Source: Anisus vortex
Taxonomy: Eukaryota > Mollusca > Gastropoda > Planorbidae
NCBI GenBank assembly: GCA_949126835.1
Contig: OX421498.1
Span: 34,331,299-34,395,298, forward strand
Length of the DNA: 64,000 nucleotides
Direction: 5' to 3'
Shown here: positions 37,160 to 48,370 of the stretch, piece after piece
How positions within the stretch are numbered: the stretch's first letter is position 1
How the letters are laid out: the number at the start of each line of letters is the position of its first letter
Notes under the pieces: generated by a model
Told to the model about the DNA's origin: nothing
What the model saw: only the letters and a program-made list of their open reading frames with translations
Databases searched by the model: none
Made by a program: the position numbers and the translations under genes

Positions 37160-37428
37160 AAGTACCCGTCGGACCGAATTGATCCATAGGTCCGATGAAG
37201 CAGCGTTCACCAGTTTCAGTGGCCACGGCATACTAGATGATTGTGTGGCCAGCACTATGCACAGCCGCCTTTACTTCACCCCAACTATAGTCAGGTACCC
37301 ATCAGAGCTGGGTAGACTCAGCGACACCCTCCAGACCCGGGAAAAAATCATAGCCTGCGCCAAGATTTGAACCTGGGACCTTCAGCTCGCCAGTCGAACG
37401 CGCTGCCGCTCGGCTACCGTGCCTCCAC
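37160..37428 (-). mobile_element. tRNA-derived SINE copy, full-length type
   Basis: Reverse strand: A box tagccgagcgg and B box ggttcaaatct at proper tRNA spacing, then the body to gggtactttac. Nearly the complete family consensus. It abuts the (AT)n tract and solo LTR copy 2. Confidence 0.85.
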
Positions 37429-37490
37429 ACAGATAAACAGACAGACAAAAAGACGGATAAATATACATATATATATATATATATATATAT

Positions 37491-38193
37491 TGTCATGTAT
37501 ATTGTTTTTCCAAGAATTGGAACACGCAATGTTTATTCTTCTCTCTCTCTCTTTTCTCACTACACACAATATTGTGGGCGGGGCTTAGGCTTCCCGATCG
37601 CTTGACGTTTAGTACGAAAACAAAAGATTCTAGGTAATGTTGGGATTCTGTGTTGATCTCAAATTCTCAGAGTGTCTGGGAACGACTCATTATTTAATAG
37701 GAAAGTTCCTATCGTTTTTGTTATGAGATTTGTAATGATATCATGATTTTCAACCCTACTGGTAATGGGTCTGTCCCTTGCACCACTCGGATAGTATTTA
37801 ATGATTTGTTTGTCTGGAAGACAGGGAGTTTCAAAATATGTTCCTTTGAGGACGCTTGGGTTGCACTATTTTATTCTAACTGTACATAATAGATATATTG
37901 TATATATTGAACATATCACCTGAATTAAACTATCAACAACAGTTAGACTGAAGCTTCCTTGTCAAGTTACTATTCTATTGTGTTGTCTACATTACTATAA
38001 GATTTATCTACTACTCTAATGTCAAGGAAAGGAACTGTTGGAACACAAATACTGAGTTTGTGCCCAGGACTATAAGAAGAGTTCGTGTAATACTGAAACA
38101 TAAATAATAATAACTAAAGTTTCCCCTAGGACTAAGGAGAATTATCAGCAAGATCTACACAGCTCTGGCCACAAGGGGATTGTGGATGTAACA
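37491..38193. mobile_element. Solo LTR, copy 2
   Basis: A 703-bp copy of the repeat at 7372-8087 in the same orientation, with the same TGTCATG start and GTAACA end. It is inserted in an (AT)n tract with atat on both sides. By eye the two copies agree at about nine bases in ten, differing mainly in small indels and a shorter C/T tract near the start. Confidence 0.8.
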
Positions 38194-39224
38194 ATATATA
38201 GAAAGAGAAAAAGATCGAATGAAATAAAATGACAAATAGTCAAATGGAAAGATTAATAGAGAGATTAAGGCAGATAGAGAAAGAAAGTAAGAGAAAGAAA
38301 AAGAAAAGAGACATACATATAAGAACTATAATAGATAGAACAGCGTTAAAGCTACACCGAACATTCTAAAACGAACACATTATCCAAACTTGCCAACTTG
38401 AAGAAACCACAAGTCAGTAAATCATGATTTGTTTTCCAGCTCGGAGACTTCCGGTTGATCATCTTCTTCAATTGTGGACAGATTCGTCTAACCGGAAGCT
38501 GGTTCCCGTCTTGACTGCGGCCACTTCTTCCTGATGGAAGCCCTACAAATATCTAGTCTTGTTCTAATCAGTTTTTGTAATTCATTTAAAACAGCCTGGA
38601 TGAAATTCTAAATTTGTGTGGGTTGTATTTTTTTTATGGGCACTAACGATGTTAGTCTTGAAGAAAGCGAACATTTTACGATGGGCAAAACGGGAAAGAT
38701 AATTTCCCAGTATCTTTTTGATATTCTGAATTGTAATAAGATATTATTATTGTTGTATGTTGTGAAATAATTTAGTGATTTTTCATAAATGAAATAAGAT
38801 AATAATATGTACACCATAACTTTAATAAGGACTTAATAATTTTAAAGAGTACATAATGGGTAACTTATATTACTTAGTTATTTACTTGGTTATTTTTTCT
38901 CAATAATGTTTACATAATAATATGTTTCTATCCCTACTCAAAACCTTACAGTAAATACAAAGACTATTTAAATCATCAGGAAATAACTAACAAGGTGTTT
39001 GTTACTAACATTTCTTTCTACAACGTCAACATATTGTTTTTAACATACAATGGCATTGCGACTAAGACAGTTTTCTTTTAAAATCCTTTAACCTTAACGG
39101 TCAGTGGGACTGGTAGACTTGGCGGCGCCCATCTCCTCTCCAAGTCAACAGTGCATTTTTTTTTGTTATTTCTGATGGTCTGTACCGTGGGCCTGAACGA
39201 ATGGGCCACGAACAACAACATAAG

Positions 39225-39330
39225 TAATAATAACTTTCTGCAAAAAGCTAACAACAGGAAAGAATGGAGAGTCATGACCGCCGATGTCTGTTCCAGACCT
39301 GGCACGTAAAGCAGAAGAAGAAGATATACC
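39225..39330 (+). pseudogene. Possible LINE 3' tail
   Basis: QKANNRKEWRVMTADVCSRP followed by a stop and a gcagaagaagaagat tail resembles the protein end and simple-repeat tail of RTE-type LINEs. Weak evidence. Confidence 0.3.
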
Positions 39331-39599
39331 TTAATTGCTTCCAGACAAGAAACGAATCTATCCAAGACTTTACATAATAATATACTCCGTATTACTTTCT
39401 TCTAGAAGAGACTTGAAATACTACAAAACTGACTATCTTAACAATAAATTTAATCACAGATCGAAAGTCCATTGATGAGAGCTTTGTATACAAACATTCC
39501 TGAACTAAAACAGTCGACGTCCAGTGTGATCCCCCATTTAGTTCGTCATGCAGCACCCACTAATTATGATGACATTGGTTGTTTTCACTTGCATTAAAC

Positions 39600-39695
39600 A
39601 ATATTATTGGAGGTCTCTTGCGTGCCACTGAAAATCTTTCTGCGTGCTAAGTTTGGCACGCGTTCCTTAGGTTACCGACCCTTTGACTATGCTAT
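39600..39695. mobile_element. hAT-family end fragment
   Basis: gcgtgccactgaaaatcttt, tggcacgcg and aggttaccgaccctttg repeat the end motifs of the MITE at 25535. Only this end is visible. Confidence 0.45.
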
Positions 39696-39707
39696 CCAGA
39701 GTGCTTA

Positions 39708-39815
39708 TAAGTAGGCTAGTCTTTCTTCCCGAGTGGCATCCGGGCATGGATTAGGGTTGCCTGACCAAACCAGGAAAACCAGAAACTTAACATCATTTAA
39801 AACAACTCCAACCAC
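39708..39815 (+). pseudogene. Family A LINE 3' fragment, sense, short
   Basis: cttcccgagtggcatccggg, the aaaccaggaaaaccag segment and aacttaacatcatttaaaac match the sense copy at 45530-45610. Confidence 0.6.
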
Positions 39816-40473
39816 GTAAAAGCGTAAAAATACTTTAATCTCCTGTATAGATGAAGCGTCTGTAAAACTGTAACACAGTAAAAATAATATTTTTGAAATT
39901 ACAAACAAATAGTTGACTAAATTTTTATTTAAAAGATATAAAATTCAGAATCGTATTCTGTTCATATTATTATAATTTAATTTTGCTTATATTATATTGT
40001 CTTTTTCTTGAACTTTCATACTGATAATTACTATTTCTTTGTACATTTTTATACTTTATATAAAGTAATAGTTTTCAATTTCATTGGCCTTACGGTTTAA
40101 AAGCTATATTTCTCTTTCAATTATTCCTTTATTAAAAGAAAATAATACCATTAAAAATTAAAGAAGTCAAAATAAAGTTTTAATTCTTTCTTGTTTTCAT
40201 TTCAAGACGTCATGACGTTTAGTTCAATAAAAACAAACACACAAGAGAAACACGTTAAATCATCCATTTTGATATTTTTAATCGGAAGTCGACTGTCAGC
40301 GGTCATTCACGCGGGAAGCCTGTCCAGTTCTGGCTGGACAATATTGTCTTGTCTGGGACCCCCATTTCCCCCACCCCCTTCCCGTCCTACCCTTTCCTTT
40401 GGGCCGTCAACGATGAAGCCCTTGGGCTGCGTAACTCAAAGATTGTCCAAAGTGAATTGGAAAAATAAGAAAC

Positions 40474-40530
40474 GGATTGGATAAAATGGAGGGTATAAAG
40501 TATAAAACCACGATGAGCTGTCCCCAGTCA
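40474..40530 (+). promoter_or_regulatory. Candidate core promoter of the homeobox gene
   Basis: An inverted CCAAT (ggattgg, about 40474) is followed by two TATA-like stretches (tataaag at 40494, tataaaa at 40501) and an initiator-like cccagtcaa about 25 bp further on. It lies about 315 bp before the proposed ATG, next to the only GC-rich patch in the area. Only the sequence pattern supports it. Confidence 0.35.
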
Positions 40531-40844
40531 AACTTTTTCTAGTCCAGATGTATTTAGTTCTTAAATTATTCATTTGTTGGAATGGCGTTTTCCTAAATTA
40601 TTAAATTTAATGTATGTTAATTAATTATTATCGAGAAATTATTTTTTTAAATACGCACACACAAAATTATTTTATTGTTATTTTAATTTATTTTTAAAAT
40701 TATTTTCTGTCGTAAAAATTGGAGTAAAATTTAATACAAAACTAGAGAACTAAAGACAGAAAAAAATTGTTGTAAAAATTGTGTCTTTACTCGTTGGGTT
40801 TAATTAGCATATACAATATTTTTGTTTAAATTTAACCAAATGAA

Positions 40845-40890
40845 ATGAATAAACATTATGTTGAATCCACGACGGAAACGCATAGCACAG
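40845..40890 (+). CDS. Homeobox gene exon 1 (start codon)
   Basis: ATG at 40845 opens [15 protein letters not shown] and stops one base into the next codon at donor gtatgt. That base plus the first two of the next exon give Glu, so phase 1 matches. The competing ATG at 40840 is followed at once by a stop codon, and the one at 40858 is in a frame that does not join exon 2. Confidence 0.7.
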
Positions 40891-43800
40891 GTATGTATCA
40901 ACATTGTCTCTTATTTAGCCTATTTTAAATATTTTAAAACTATTTACAAGCTAATATGTTTTTAAAAAATTGTTTCATCCCTCCTCTACTATAAAATAGA
41001 CTTTTTTTTTTCTAATTGCTGAGGTAAATCACTAACCTTATACATATACCGTGTTTTATAATGCTAGCCAATTATCCAAATTAAATTAAATGTAAACCAT
41101 AGACTATAATTTACATGGACCGCTTGCTTTAGTTTTTCTGCTATATGATGACTCGAAAGACTGCTTTTTTCGGAATTCCCGATTCTAAATTAAGTAATTG
41201 TAATACACATTCCGTTTTATTGAATCGCACCATTTTTTTAGAAATTTTGTGCGTCAATCTATGACTAAGATATAAACGCTATGGATGAGGAAGTTTTTGT
41301 TGAGAAATTGAAAGGCATACTGGAGGTAAATGTTCAAATTAAATAATTACTTATTGAAGAAGTATGGAGTTTATCTGTTAGACTCATGTTCGGTGTATAT
41401 TATAGTATATGGTATTTCTGCTATATGGTGACTTGAAACACTGATGATCAGAATTCCTGATTCTAAATAGCGTAATTGCTATACAGGAAATAAAGTTATT
41501 GATAGACAAGTTCCTTTTTATTTCATCACTATGATTTTCTCAATGAAAAATTAAAATCGAAAGTAGTACAGAGCGGAAACATTTATAGATCAGTGTGTGT
41601 GCGCACGGAAAAAAGAAAATAAGTTCTAAAACAAGAAAACCATAAAAACGAAGTTTTTATTATACTCCCTTTATTTGCAAACTAAGTTTACCATCATGTA
41701 ATTAAATAATTGATTGACTACTGCAAATGAAACGTACAGAAAAAATATCTGTGTTGCAAATCTCAAAAATATCTCCTTACTCCGTATGAATTGTTCTAGA
41801 AATAATCGTAGCGCATAATTATGTTTTTTTTCTAGCTTTGCGCCGAAAAACTATAAAAAGTTGCACAGGCATTTTTAACGCGAAATTAAAATATTTCTTA
41901 TACTTTCCTTTTAAGAAATGAATATTGTCATAAGTGTAGTATTATTAAGTCGTTTTAACTGAAAATTTGATAGGATGTATTGTCAGGCGCCACAAATCTG
42001 CTGTCCGAATTTCAGCTCGATCGGACCACGGGAAGTGGTCGAAAAAATCGAAGCCAATTTTTGCACCACGCATGATTGCAGACAGACAGACAGACAGAAA
42101 ATGCAACTTAAAATAAAGGAAGTAAAAAGAGCAGGCGGTCCATCTTATTATAGTCAATGATATATTAATAGGCCTACAAGTATTCATTTAAAGTCGAAAA
42201 AAAATGCGATTTAATAAAACGGAACTTGTATTACAATTACTTCATTTAGAATCGGGAATTGCAAAATACAGAAGATAATAGCATAAAAACATCTACGTGT
42301 TTTAATGAGTCGTAAAACACTTTTCAAGGAAAGAAATCGGAAATTTGCCAGATATTTCGTAAGTTAAGTTTCTATACGCATTTTGTAACATTTGTTAAAC
42401 TAGATGCTTACATTTGTAAACATATTATTTTTGTACGTTACTTTTCCAGTCCCCAATATATCTCATTGAAACTTAGCCTTGATAAATAACCCGCTTGGCA
42501 TTGGGCTGGCCACACACTTTCCTGGTATGCTCATATGCCGAAAAGGTGCAATGAGTAAAATATGTCTTAAATTAGTTGGTGTTTAACAATATAACGTGTC
42601 CCTGAGTCTACCCAGCTCTGATGGGTACCTGACATTAGTTGGAGTGAAGTAAAGGCGGCTGGGCACTGTGCTGGCCACACATCCCCTTGTATGCCCAGGC
42701 CACAGAAACTGATGAAGGCTGCTTCACCAGCCTTAGGATCAGCTTGGTCCGAAGGGTACTTTACTCCCTTAACAATAATATTCTTTTTCCCAATGTTTTT
42801 GTAGAGACCGAGGTGACGGTGGTGCCAACTTCGAACTGCAACTTAAAAATCAATTTCTCAATCTCATCAATACTTGGACTCAATCAACTTTCAGGTAATC
42901 AATATTGTACATAATATTCATTATTACTGGGGGGGGGGATAATTTCACGCTGAGATTTGAAGCGCTAGAGTTACAATAGCTTCGTTGAAATGCATTGAAA
43001 ACTATGAAATAAAATCGGAAATAGGGAAATGATTGGGTGACTTTTAATGGTAAACCATCGCAGTGGTTCTAACTACTCATAAGTGCATTAGTTTTTTTAT
43101 AATAATATATTGGCACGCCACTGTATTGATTAACTCGAACGAAAATCTTTACAAGATATTTGAGACATTTAATTGTTTCCAGTGCTGACACATTTCTGCA
43201 GAACATAAAATAAATGCTATCAAACCAAGATTTTTTTTTATCGCGTTTATAATTATTACACGGTGTAATTTAAGGTATAATCTTTTATAGCTGATAATTA
43301 TATTGATAACTGACATCGTCCTTTACATAGCTATTTAGATAGATTTATTGCTGGCCACAATTAGCCCGCACAAAGAAATTAGATTTTATATTATGTGCCT
43401 TAACTGCCTTATGCGTTCTTTACAGTTCTAAGCTTAGAGGCCAGCTATACGTTATGTACGACAAAAATGTTTACGTACGCACCTCTCATACCCTATTGAA
43501 CATCGAACATTTTTGTTGACCCCACCCCCTCTCTCCATATTTTGTACTTACAATTTAGCTTCACTACCATCATCCCTCATACTTCACTATCCATGTTTTT
43601 AGTGTGTAAGAAAAAATAATTCTTATACATTATCATATCATATTAATATATATATATATATTTCATTTCATTATTGCTTATTAAGTTGACCTAATTAAAT
43701 TAACTAACTTTACTGTTTTGAAAACTGTTAAATAATTGATAAATCAAAAGTTAATTACTTTCTATCAATTAAACATCCAGACCATAATCCTCTGCCCTCT

Positions 43801-46800
43801 CCGTACGCAACCATTAAGCGAATAATCCGGCATGCCCCCTCTGTAAACACCAAAATGAAAAAAAGTTGTCCATCACCTTTTTCACTGTCCGGCACTACAG
43901 GACATACGAAATGTCTACCTGCCCAAAACACCAAATCTCTCTAACACTCTAAGCTTATATTCCAACTACGAACAGCTACAGAAAGTCTGCGATTTCTTCA
44001 CCATAGCCTCAGGCTGAAGGGCAAGTACCCAGATGGCTGCTGGATCAGAATGATGATGAGATCCATCCTACACGGTCCCCATTAGTGCCCACGTAATAAT
44101 ATATGCAGGCCCCTATTTTATATATTATGAGCCTTTTAGACACCTTTAGTTACACTGATTCCCCATTCATCAACCTATTTGCTAAAATGCTGCCTTCCAA
44201 ACTGTTTCATGGACAAAACCATTCCTCTTAGACTTTGTTTCTAATATATTTTTGTAAAACTATCCAGGATAGAAGTGTCGAAAACTGTCAACTGTTTGCT
44301 CAACAAAATTTTTCTAATCTATTTTTGTCAAACTATCCAGGATAGATACGTCGAAAACTGTCAACTTTTTCCTCCACAAAATTTCCCTAATCTATTCTTG
44401 TCAAACTATCCAGGATAGAGGTGTCGAAAACTGTCAACTTTTTTCCCACAAAATTTTCCTATCCACTGATATTGTGGAGCAATAAAAGATCGGACGAATG
44501 AACAATACTAATAGCTCATGATTCTAAAAAAAAAAACTGGCCATTCAGCAATAAATATAACCCTGGATGCCATAAAAGAGAATTGGCTAACCAACAATAA
44601 CAGAACCTCTAACCTAAAACCATTACTGCAATAAATCTATCGTTATACTCCCTCTTTGCAGATAAAAGAGAAGATGACGAATGCATGTCACGTGGAACCA
44701 TGTCATTGAGGCAATTTCACCCACAGGACACGCCAAGTTTTGCACCAGGGGAGACACGTTTCAGAGAGTTTTCAGACAATTCGGACCCGTGTGACATGAC
44801 TGTCGGTGTAAAGATCAAGAGAAACAGAACAACATTTTCAACTAGGCAACTTCAGGTGAATAGCGATTATAACTTCAGATAAAGTTTTAGTGTAACTTTA
44901 GAAAAATGTTTAGTAGTCTATAACTTTATGTTAAGGTTAAGTACAACGGCAGTTAAATGTGAAGTATAACTTGAGGAAAACTCTTAGAACAACTTCAAGT
45001 AAATGTTTAGTACAACGTCAGGAAAATGTTTAGCACAACTTCAGACAATAGCAATTTACAAACTCAGGTATATATTTAGTATTTCAAGTAAATGTTTAGT
45101 AATCTATGCAAATGTAGCCTTATAGTAAAAATGTTCAGCAGGTGCGGAATAAACATCGACAAATGTAATAAGAACATAAAACTAAAATGATATCTCACAT
45201 TAGTTAGACTTATACTAGAAAATGCATCTATTGTAGGGGACACATCAACAATAAGCTTAAGAAAACATTTTATAAATTATAATACATTCAGAAAAGAGCT
45301 GCAAGGTTCATTACTAGCGAATATTTACAACTGACAAGAGTAACACCAATAGTCAAATCACTAAACCTAGCCACACTAGAGGACAGAAGGGCAAAGAGTA
45401 AAGTAGTAATAATACATAAGGCATTAAATTCTCATTTAGAAATACAACACAAAAACAATATGTTACAATAATTAGATAAACATAATGAATAATTCATTTT
45501 GCGAGAACAAATGCATATAAGTATTCTGTCTTCCCGAGTGGCGTCCGGGCATTGAATGGGTAGCCTGAACAAACAAGGAAAACCGGTAACTTAACATCAT
45601 TTAAAACATTAATAGAAATGCAGGACTAGACTTTAACCACGAATGTGAGCAGGACGCAATAATCTTCTCCATAAAAATCTTATTTATGAGTGAATACATT
45701 GATTAGCAAGGTAGATAAATAAAAAATTATATTTTAATCTAAATAATATATGACAGATACAAGGACCAAGAAATATGGATACATAATTATATATTTATTT
45801 GCTAATTTTTTTTCTATAGGAGCTTGAAAGAACATTCAGAAAGACCCATTACCCAGATATATTCACCAGAGAAAAGTTAGCAGCCAGAGTTAAGCTTCCT
45901 GAGTCTAGAATACAAGTAAGTTATGTCCTTGTCTGGGTTGTGTTTGAAGTTTGAAGCTCTGAATTTTGGACAAATTGATTATAGTTATGTACTTGATTAT
46001 TAGACCAAGTCTGACACTGGACTCTTTTGAAGCCAAATTTCCAGATTTCGTAAATACCAGTAAATAATTGACGGGCCTGGGAGGAATAAAACGGCTGTAC
46101 TACTCGCAACTCGGCCCTGGGGTCTAAGCATACGCGCAGACCACAGACACACTTACTTTCATATCAATAAAACCATTAAACAAGCTGTTCAATAAGTTTG
46201 TTTGTATATATTGCAAAAAAAAAGTTCAATATGGAAAAAAAAACGTAAACATTTCAGTAATTATGAGCAGACAATGGTAGAATCTATAATATATCTATAT
46301 CTTAAATTTTAAAACTAGCTTTTTATTTCGCACAATTTATTTAGTACTAGCTAAATTACCCGGTGTTGCCAAGAAAAATTTTTTTATAGGCCTTTAGCGT
46401 GACATCATGGAGCACGGTGTGCGAGTCGGCAGCGCGTTCTGATAGTTTACAGAGGGTTCTGGGATTGAATTATGGTAAATGTGAGGAGGATGTCCTGAGT
46501 TGAGGTAAAGTATAGGCGACTGGGCATTGCGATAGCCATTAAATTTCCTAGTATACATATAAGCTTAGTTGTGTATTAATTGTGTATATAATTGTGTATT
46601 AAAATATTAATTGTATATTTTTAATGAAATTTAATGTATTTTTTGTAATTTTAGGTTTGGTTTCAAAACCGTAGAGCAAAATGGCGTAAGAGAGAGAAAT
46701 GTTATCAACCTTTCATGTATGGATCACCTTGTAATGTTGCATGCCCTTTCCAATGGCAGACTAGCAGTGGAATCTTTGTAAGTTATATAGCTATTTTATC

Positions 46801-47112
46801 TATATATATATCTACCTATCCACCTGTCTATGTATATATTCGTGTATCTATGTATCAATCTACACATCTGAACGTTTAAACCTGAGGTAATCAATTTATG
46901 AATAACAAAGAAATTTTGTTTAATTTTGTTATACTTTTTTTTTTACTGGCGCCGAAACATCCACGCAGTAATCGTTGTGCCAAAAACGGCTTCAGTGCCT
47001 AAACGTTCACGCCGATACGGCGGCGCCAAAACAACCTCTTTAGTTGTCATTAATCTCGCGCTGCCTCCCCCCCCCCCTTGTTCAATCCCACATACACACA
47101 ACAATCTGGTTT

Positions 47113-47174
<62 letters not shown>

Positions 47175-47683
47175 CTCATATTTGAGAGCAATCTTTCGAC
47201 TTCATTACCTTTGTTTTGAACAAAGTTGAAAGGGCATTCTGGTGATATTTGAAAATCTTAAAAAAAAATTACGAACTACTAAGACACAATTTTAATTATA
47301 TTTTAACTATATGCCTGAATAAAAAAAAAGAATCAATCTTATTTTTTTCCATCCTTACCTAAATATAATAAAATACACAGGGCGCTTTAAGTACATAATG
47401 TATAGAACAATAATTTAACAGTAATGAATACTATGTATTATTTTTGTGCATGTTTTTTGTTTAGTCTTCTGAGACTGGATTGCCATCTCTTTACCGACAC
47501 TTCCCAGCACTCTTTCCAGTCCAGCAGTCGATACAAGGGGAACTAATTAGGCCACAGCCTTATTGTCTCCCCATGTCTACCGTGCTGACGTCATCGGTTT
47601 CCATGCCAGCGGCCACAGCTTCCGCCGCGCCCCTTCAAGATCAAAGCAGCTCTTTGATGAAGCAGACCAAACCAAATCGTTGA
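40845..47683 (+). CDS. Paired-class (PRD-like, Q50) homeobox transcription factor, complete
   Basis: Six exons (40845-40890, 42805-42894, 44662-44855, 45820-45915, 46655-46777, 47465-47683) give 768 bp, 255 residues and a stop, with matching phases at all five introns. Residues 33-41, FSISSILGL, match an eh1/octapeptide Groucho-binding motif. Residues 97-156 are a 60-residue homeodomain with F8, L16, F20, W48, F49, Q50, N51 and R53. Introns fall after homeodomain positions 14 and 46; the 46/47 intron is typical of PRD-class genes. No paired domain precedes it. The motif [11 protein letters not shown] and WRKREKC after helix 3 recall VSX/CHX10 proteins, while RAX, ISX and ARX share other residues, so orthology is unresolved. 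I see no clear CVC or OAR domain in the 99-residue C-terminus. It should act as a nuclear DNA-binding regulator on TAAT-type sites, probably a repressor. Confidence 0.9.
41097..42300. mobile_element. TIR transposon (catagactataa family), longer or composite copy
   Basis: Begins catagactataatttacatg, carries ttcggaattcccgattcta, then a second partial copy of the same block near 41415-41600, and gcggtccatcttattatagt near 42138. It occupies part of intron 1 of the homeobox gene. A short exon-like ORF lies inside at 41283. Confidence 0.6.
42597..42768 (+). mobile_element. SINE body without tRNA head
   Basis: gtccctgagtctacccagct, gatgggtacctgacattagt, ggcggctgggcactgtgctg and gctgcttcaccagcc; ends gggtactttac. 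5'-truncated. 36 bp before homeobox exon 2. Confidence 0.7.
42805..42894 (+). CDS. Homeobox gene exon 2 with eh1 motif
   Basis: A 90-bp exon between tttgtag and gtaatc. It encodes [20 protein letters not shown] and [18 protein letters not shown] is an eh1-like corepressor motif, known in many homeobox repressors. It begins and ends in phase 1. Confidence 0.8.
43780..44050 (+). pseudogene. Probable LINE C-terminal Zn-knuckle fragment
   Basis: With one or two frame corrections this reads [29 protein letters not shown] and a tail to a stop, the Cys-Cys-His-Cys knuckle and end of a LINE protein. It is in the homeobox gene's intron 2. The LINE clade is not clear. Confidence 0.45.
44240..44465. 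repeat. 73-bp tandem repeat, 3 units
   Basis: ccaggatag recurs at 44264, 44337 and 44410, with gtcgaaaactgtcaact in each. In homeobox intron 2, ending ~200 bp before exon 3. Confidence 0.9.
44662..44855 (+). CDS. Homeobox gene exon 3, start of homeodomain
   Basis: A 194-bp exon between tttgcag and gtgaat. It encodes an acidic linker and the homeodomain N-terminal arm and start of helix 1, [18 protein letters not shown]. Confidence 0.9.
45140..45690 (+). pseudogene. Non-LTR retrotransposon 3' end (family A), sense
   Basis: [34 protein letters not shown] and ALNSHLEIQ are C-terminal reverse-transcriptase landmarks, followed by an [14 protein letters not shown] end and a 3' UTR ending ataatcttctc. 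It lies in intron 3 of the homeobox gene. Frameshifts and stops are present. The same tail, in reverse, recurs elsewhere in the window. Confidence 0.7.
45820..45915 (+). CDS. Homeobox gene exon 4, helices 1-2 of homeodomain
   Basis: A 96-bp phase-0 exon between tctatag and gtaagt, 32 codons: [20 protein letters not shown] then [16 protein letters not shown] and RIQ are classic paired-like residues. The exon ends exactly at homeodomain position 46. Confidence 0.95.
46395..46560 (+). mobile_element. SINE copy, diverged
   Basis: gagcacggtgtgcgagtcgg, gttctgggattgaattatgg (degraded B box), aaagtataggcgactgggca. 95 bp upstream of homeobox exon 5. Confidence 0.5.
46655..46777 (+). CDS. Homeobox gene exon 5, recognition helix
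   Basis: A 123-bp phase-0 exon between attttag and gtaagt. It begins [15 protein letters not shown], the recognition helix with Gln50 and Asn51, followed by [19 protein letters not shown], which has an unusual three cysteines. Confidence 0.95.
47116..47178. repeat. (TC)n microsatellite
   Basis: About 30 tc units with one break, in homeobox intron 5. Confidence 0.95.
47465..47683 (+). CDS. Homeobox gene terminal exon
   Basis: A 219-bp exon from acceptor gtttag to tga. It encodes a 72-residue Pro/Ser/Ala/Gln-rich low-complexity tail ending MKQTKPNR, with no recognised C-terminal domain. Confidence 0.8.
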   Translation, partial: SSETGLPSLYRHFPALFPVQQSIQGELIRPQPYCLPMSTVLTSSVSMPAATASAAPLQDQSSSLMKQTKPNR

Positions 47684-47729
47684 TTCTGAAAAAAATCATT
47701 CTCGATATGAAGAACCCTTTCTAAGGCAA

Positions 47730-48370
47730 CAAATAGTGTTCAAAACATATGCCACATGTAACATATGCCACATGGAACATTTGTCACATAGAACATATGC
47801 CTCATGGAACATTTGCCACATAGAACAAGCCACATATGACATATGCCACATATAACACATGCCACATAGAACATATACCACATAGAACATATACCACATA
47901 GAACATATACAAGCATAGAACATATTCAATCATAGAACATATGCCACAAAGAACTTATACTACATAGAACATAATATACCAAATAGAAAATATACAAGCA
48001 TAAAACATATACAAGCATAGAACATATGCCACAAAGAACAAGCTACATAGAACATATGCCACATAGAACATATTTCCCATTGAACATACACCACCTAGAA
48101 CATTTGCCACATTTTAATTTGTAACAAATCACATATTATACACACATAGAACATATGCAACACAGAACATATGCTACATAGAAAAAGCCACACAGAACAT
48201 ATTTCACATATAACATATGCGCATAGAAAATATTCTACTTAGAACGTTACACATAGAAATTATTTCATATTGAACATTTGCCACATAGAACATATTCCAC
48301 ATATAACATATGTCACTTAGAACAAGCCACATAGAACATATGCCACATATAACATATGCTAAATAAAACA
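47730..48370. repeat. Degenerate ~16-bp repeat (acatagaacatatgcc)
   Basis: About 35-40 loosely related units rich in catatg and ccacatag. It starts 47 bp after the homeobox stop codon and would lie in the 3' UTR. Confidence 0.85.
48362..48367 (+). terminator. Candidate polyadenylation signal of the homeobox gene
   Basis: AATAAA about 680 bp after the stop codon, at the end of the degenerate 16-bp repeat that would make up the 3' UTR. AATAAA is common in such AT-rich DNA, so this is tentative. Confidence 0.25.

Larger units (their letters stand above)
38194..40470. other. Intergenic region upstream of the homeobox gene
   Basis: Contains two LINE scraps, a hAT end and a GC-richer island at about 38440-38555. 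On the minus strand the island reads GFHQEEVAAVKTGTSFRLDE and then SVHN and a stop, after an acceptor-like tttgtag. It could be a terminal exon but has no partner exon. Confidence 0.3.

Noticed and set aside
37360..37428. tRNA genes at the SINE heads (also near 16200 and 62970)
   Set aside because: Boxes A and B are present but each is followed by the conserved SINE body and the cloverleaf stems are broken.
41283..41327. [15 protein letters not shown] as first exon of the homeobox gene
   Set aside because: It ends in phase 0, which would put a stop in exon 2; the exon at 40845-40890 ends in phase 1 and fits.
46926..47229. ORFs over the (TC)n tract
   Set aside because: Low-complexity translation inside a homeobox intron.
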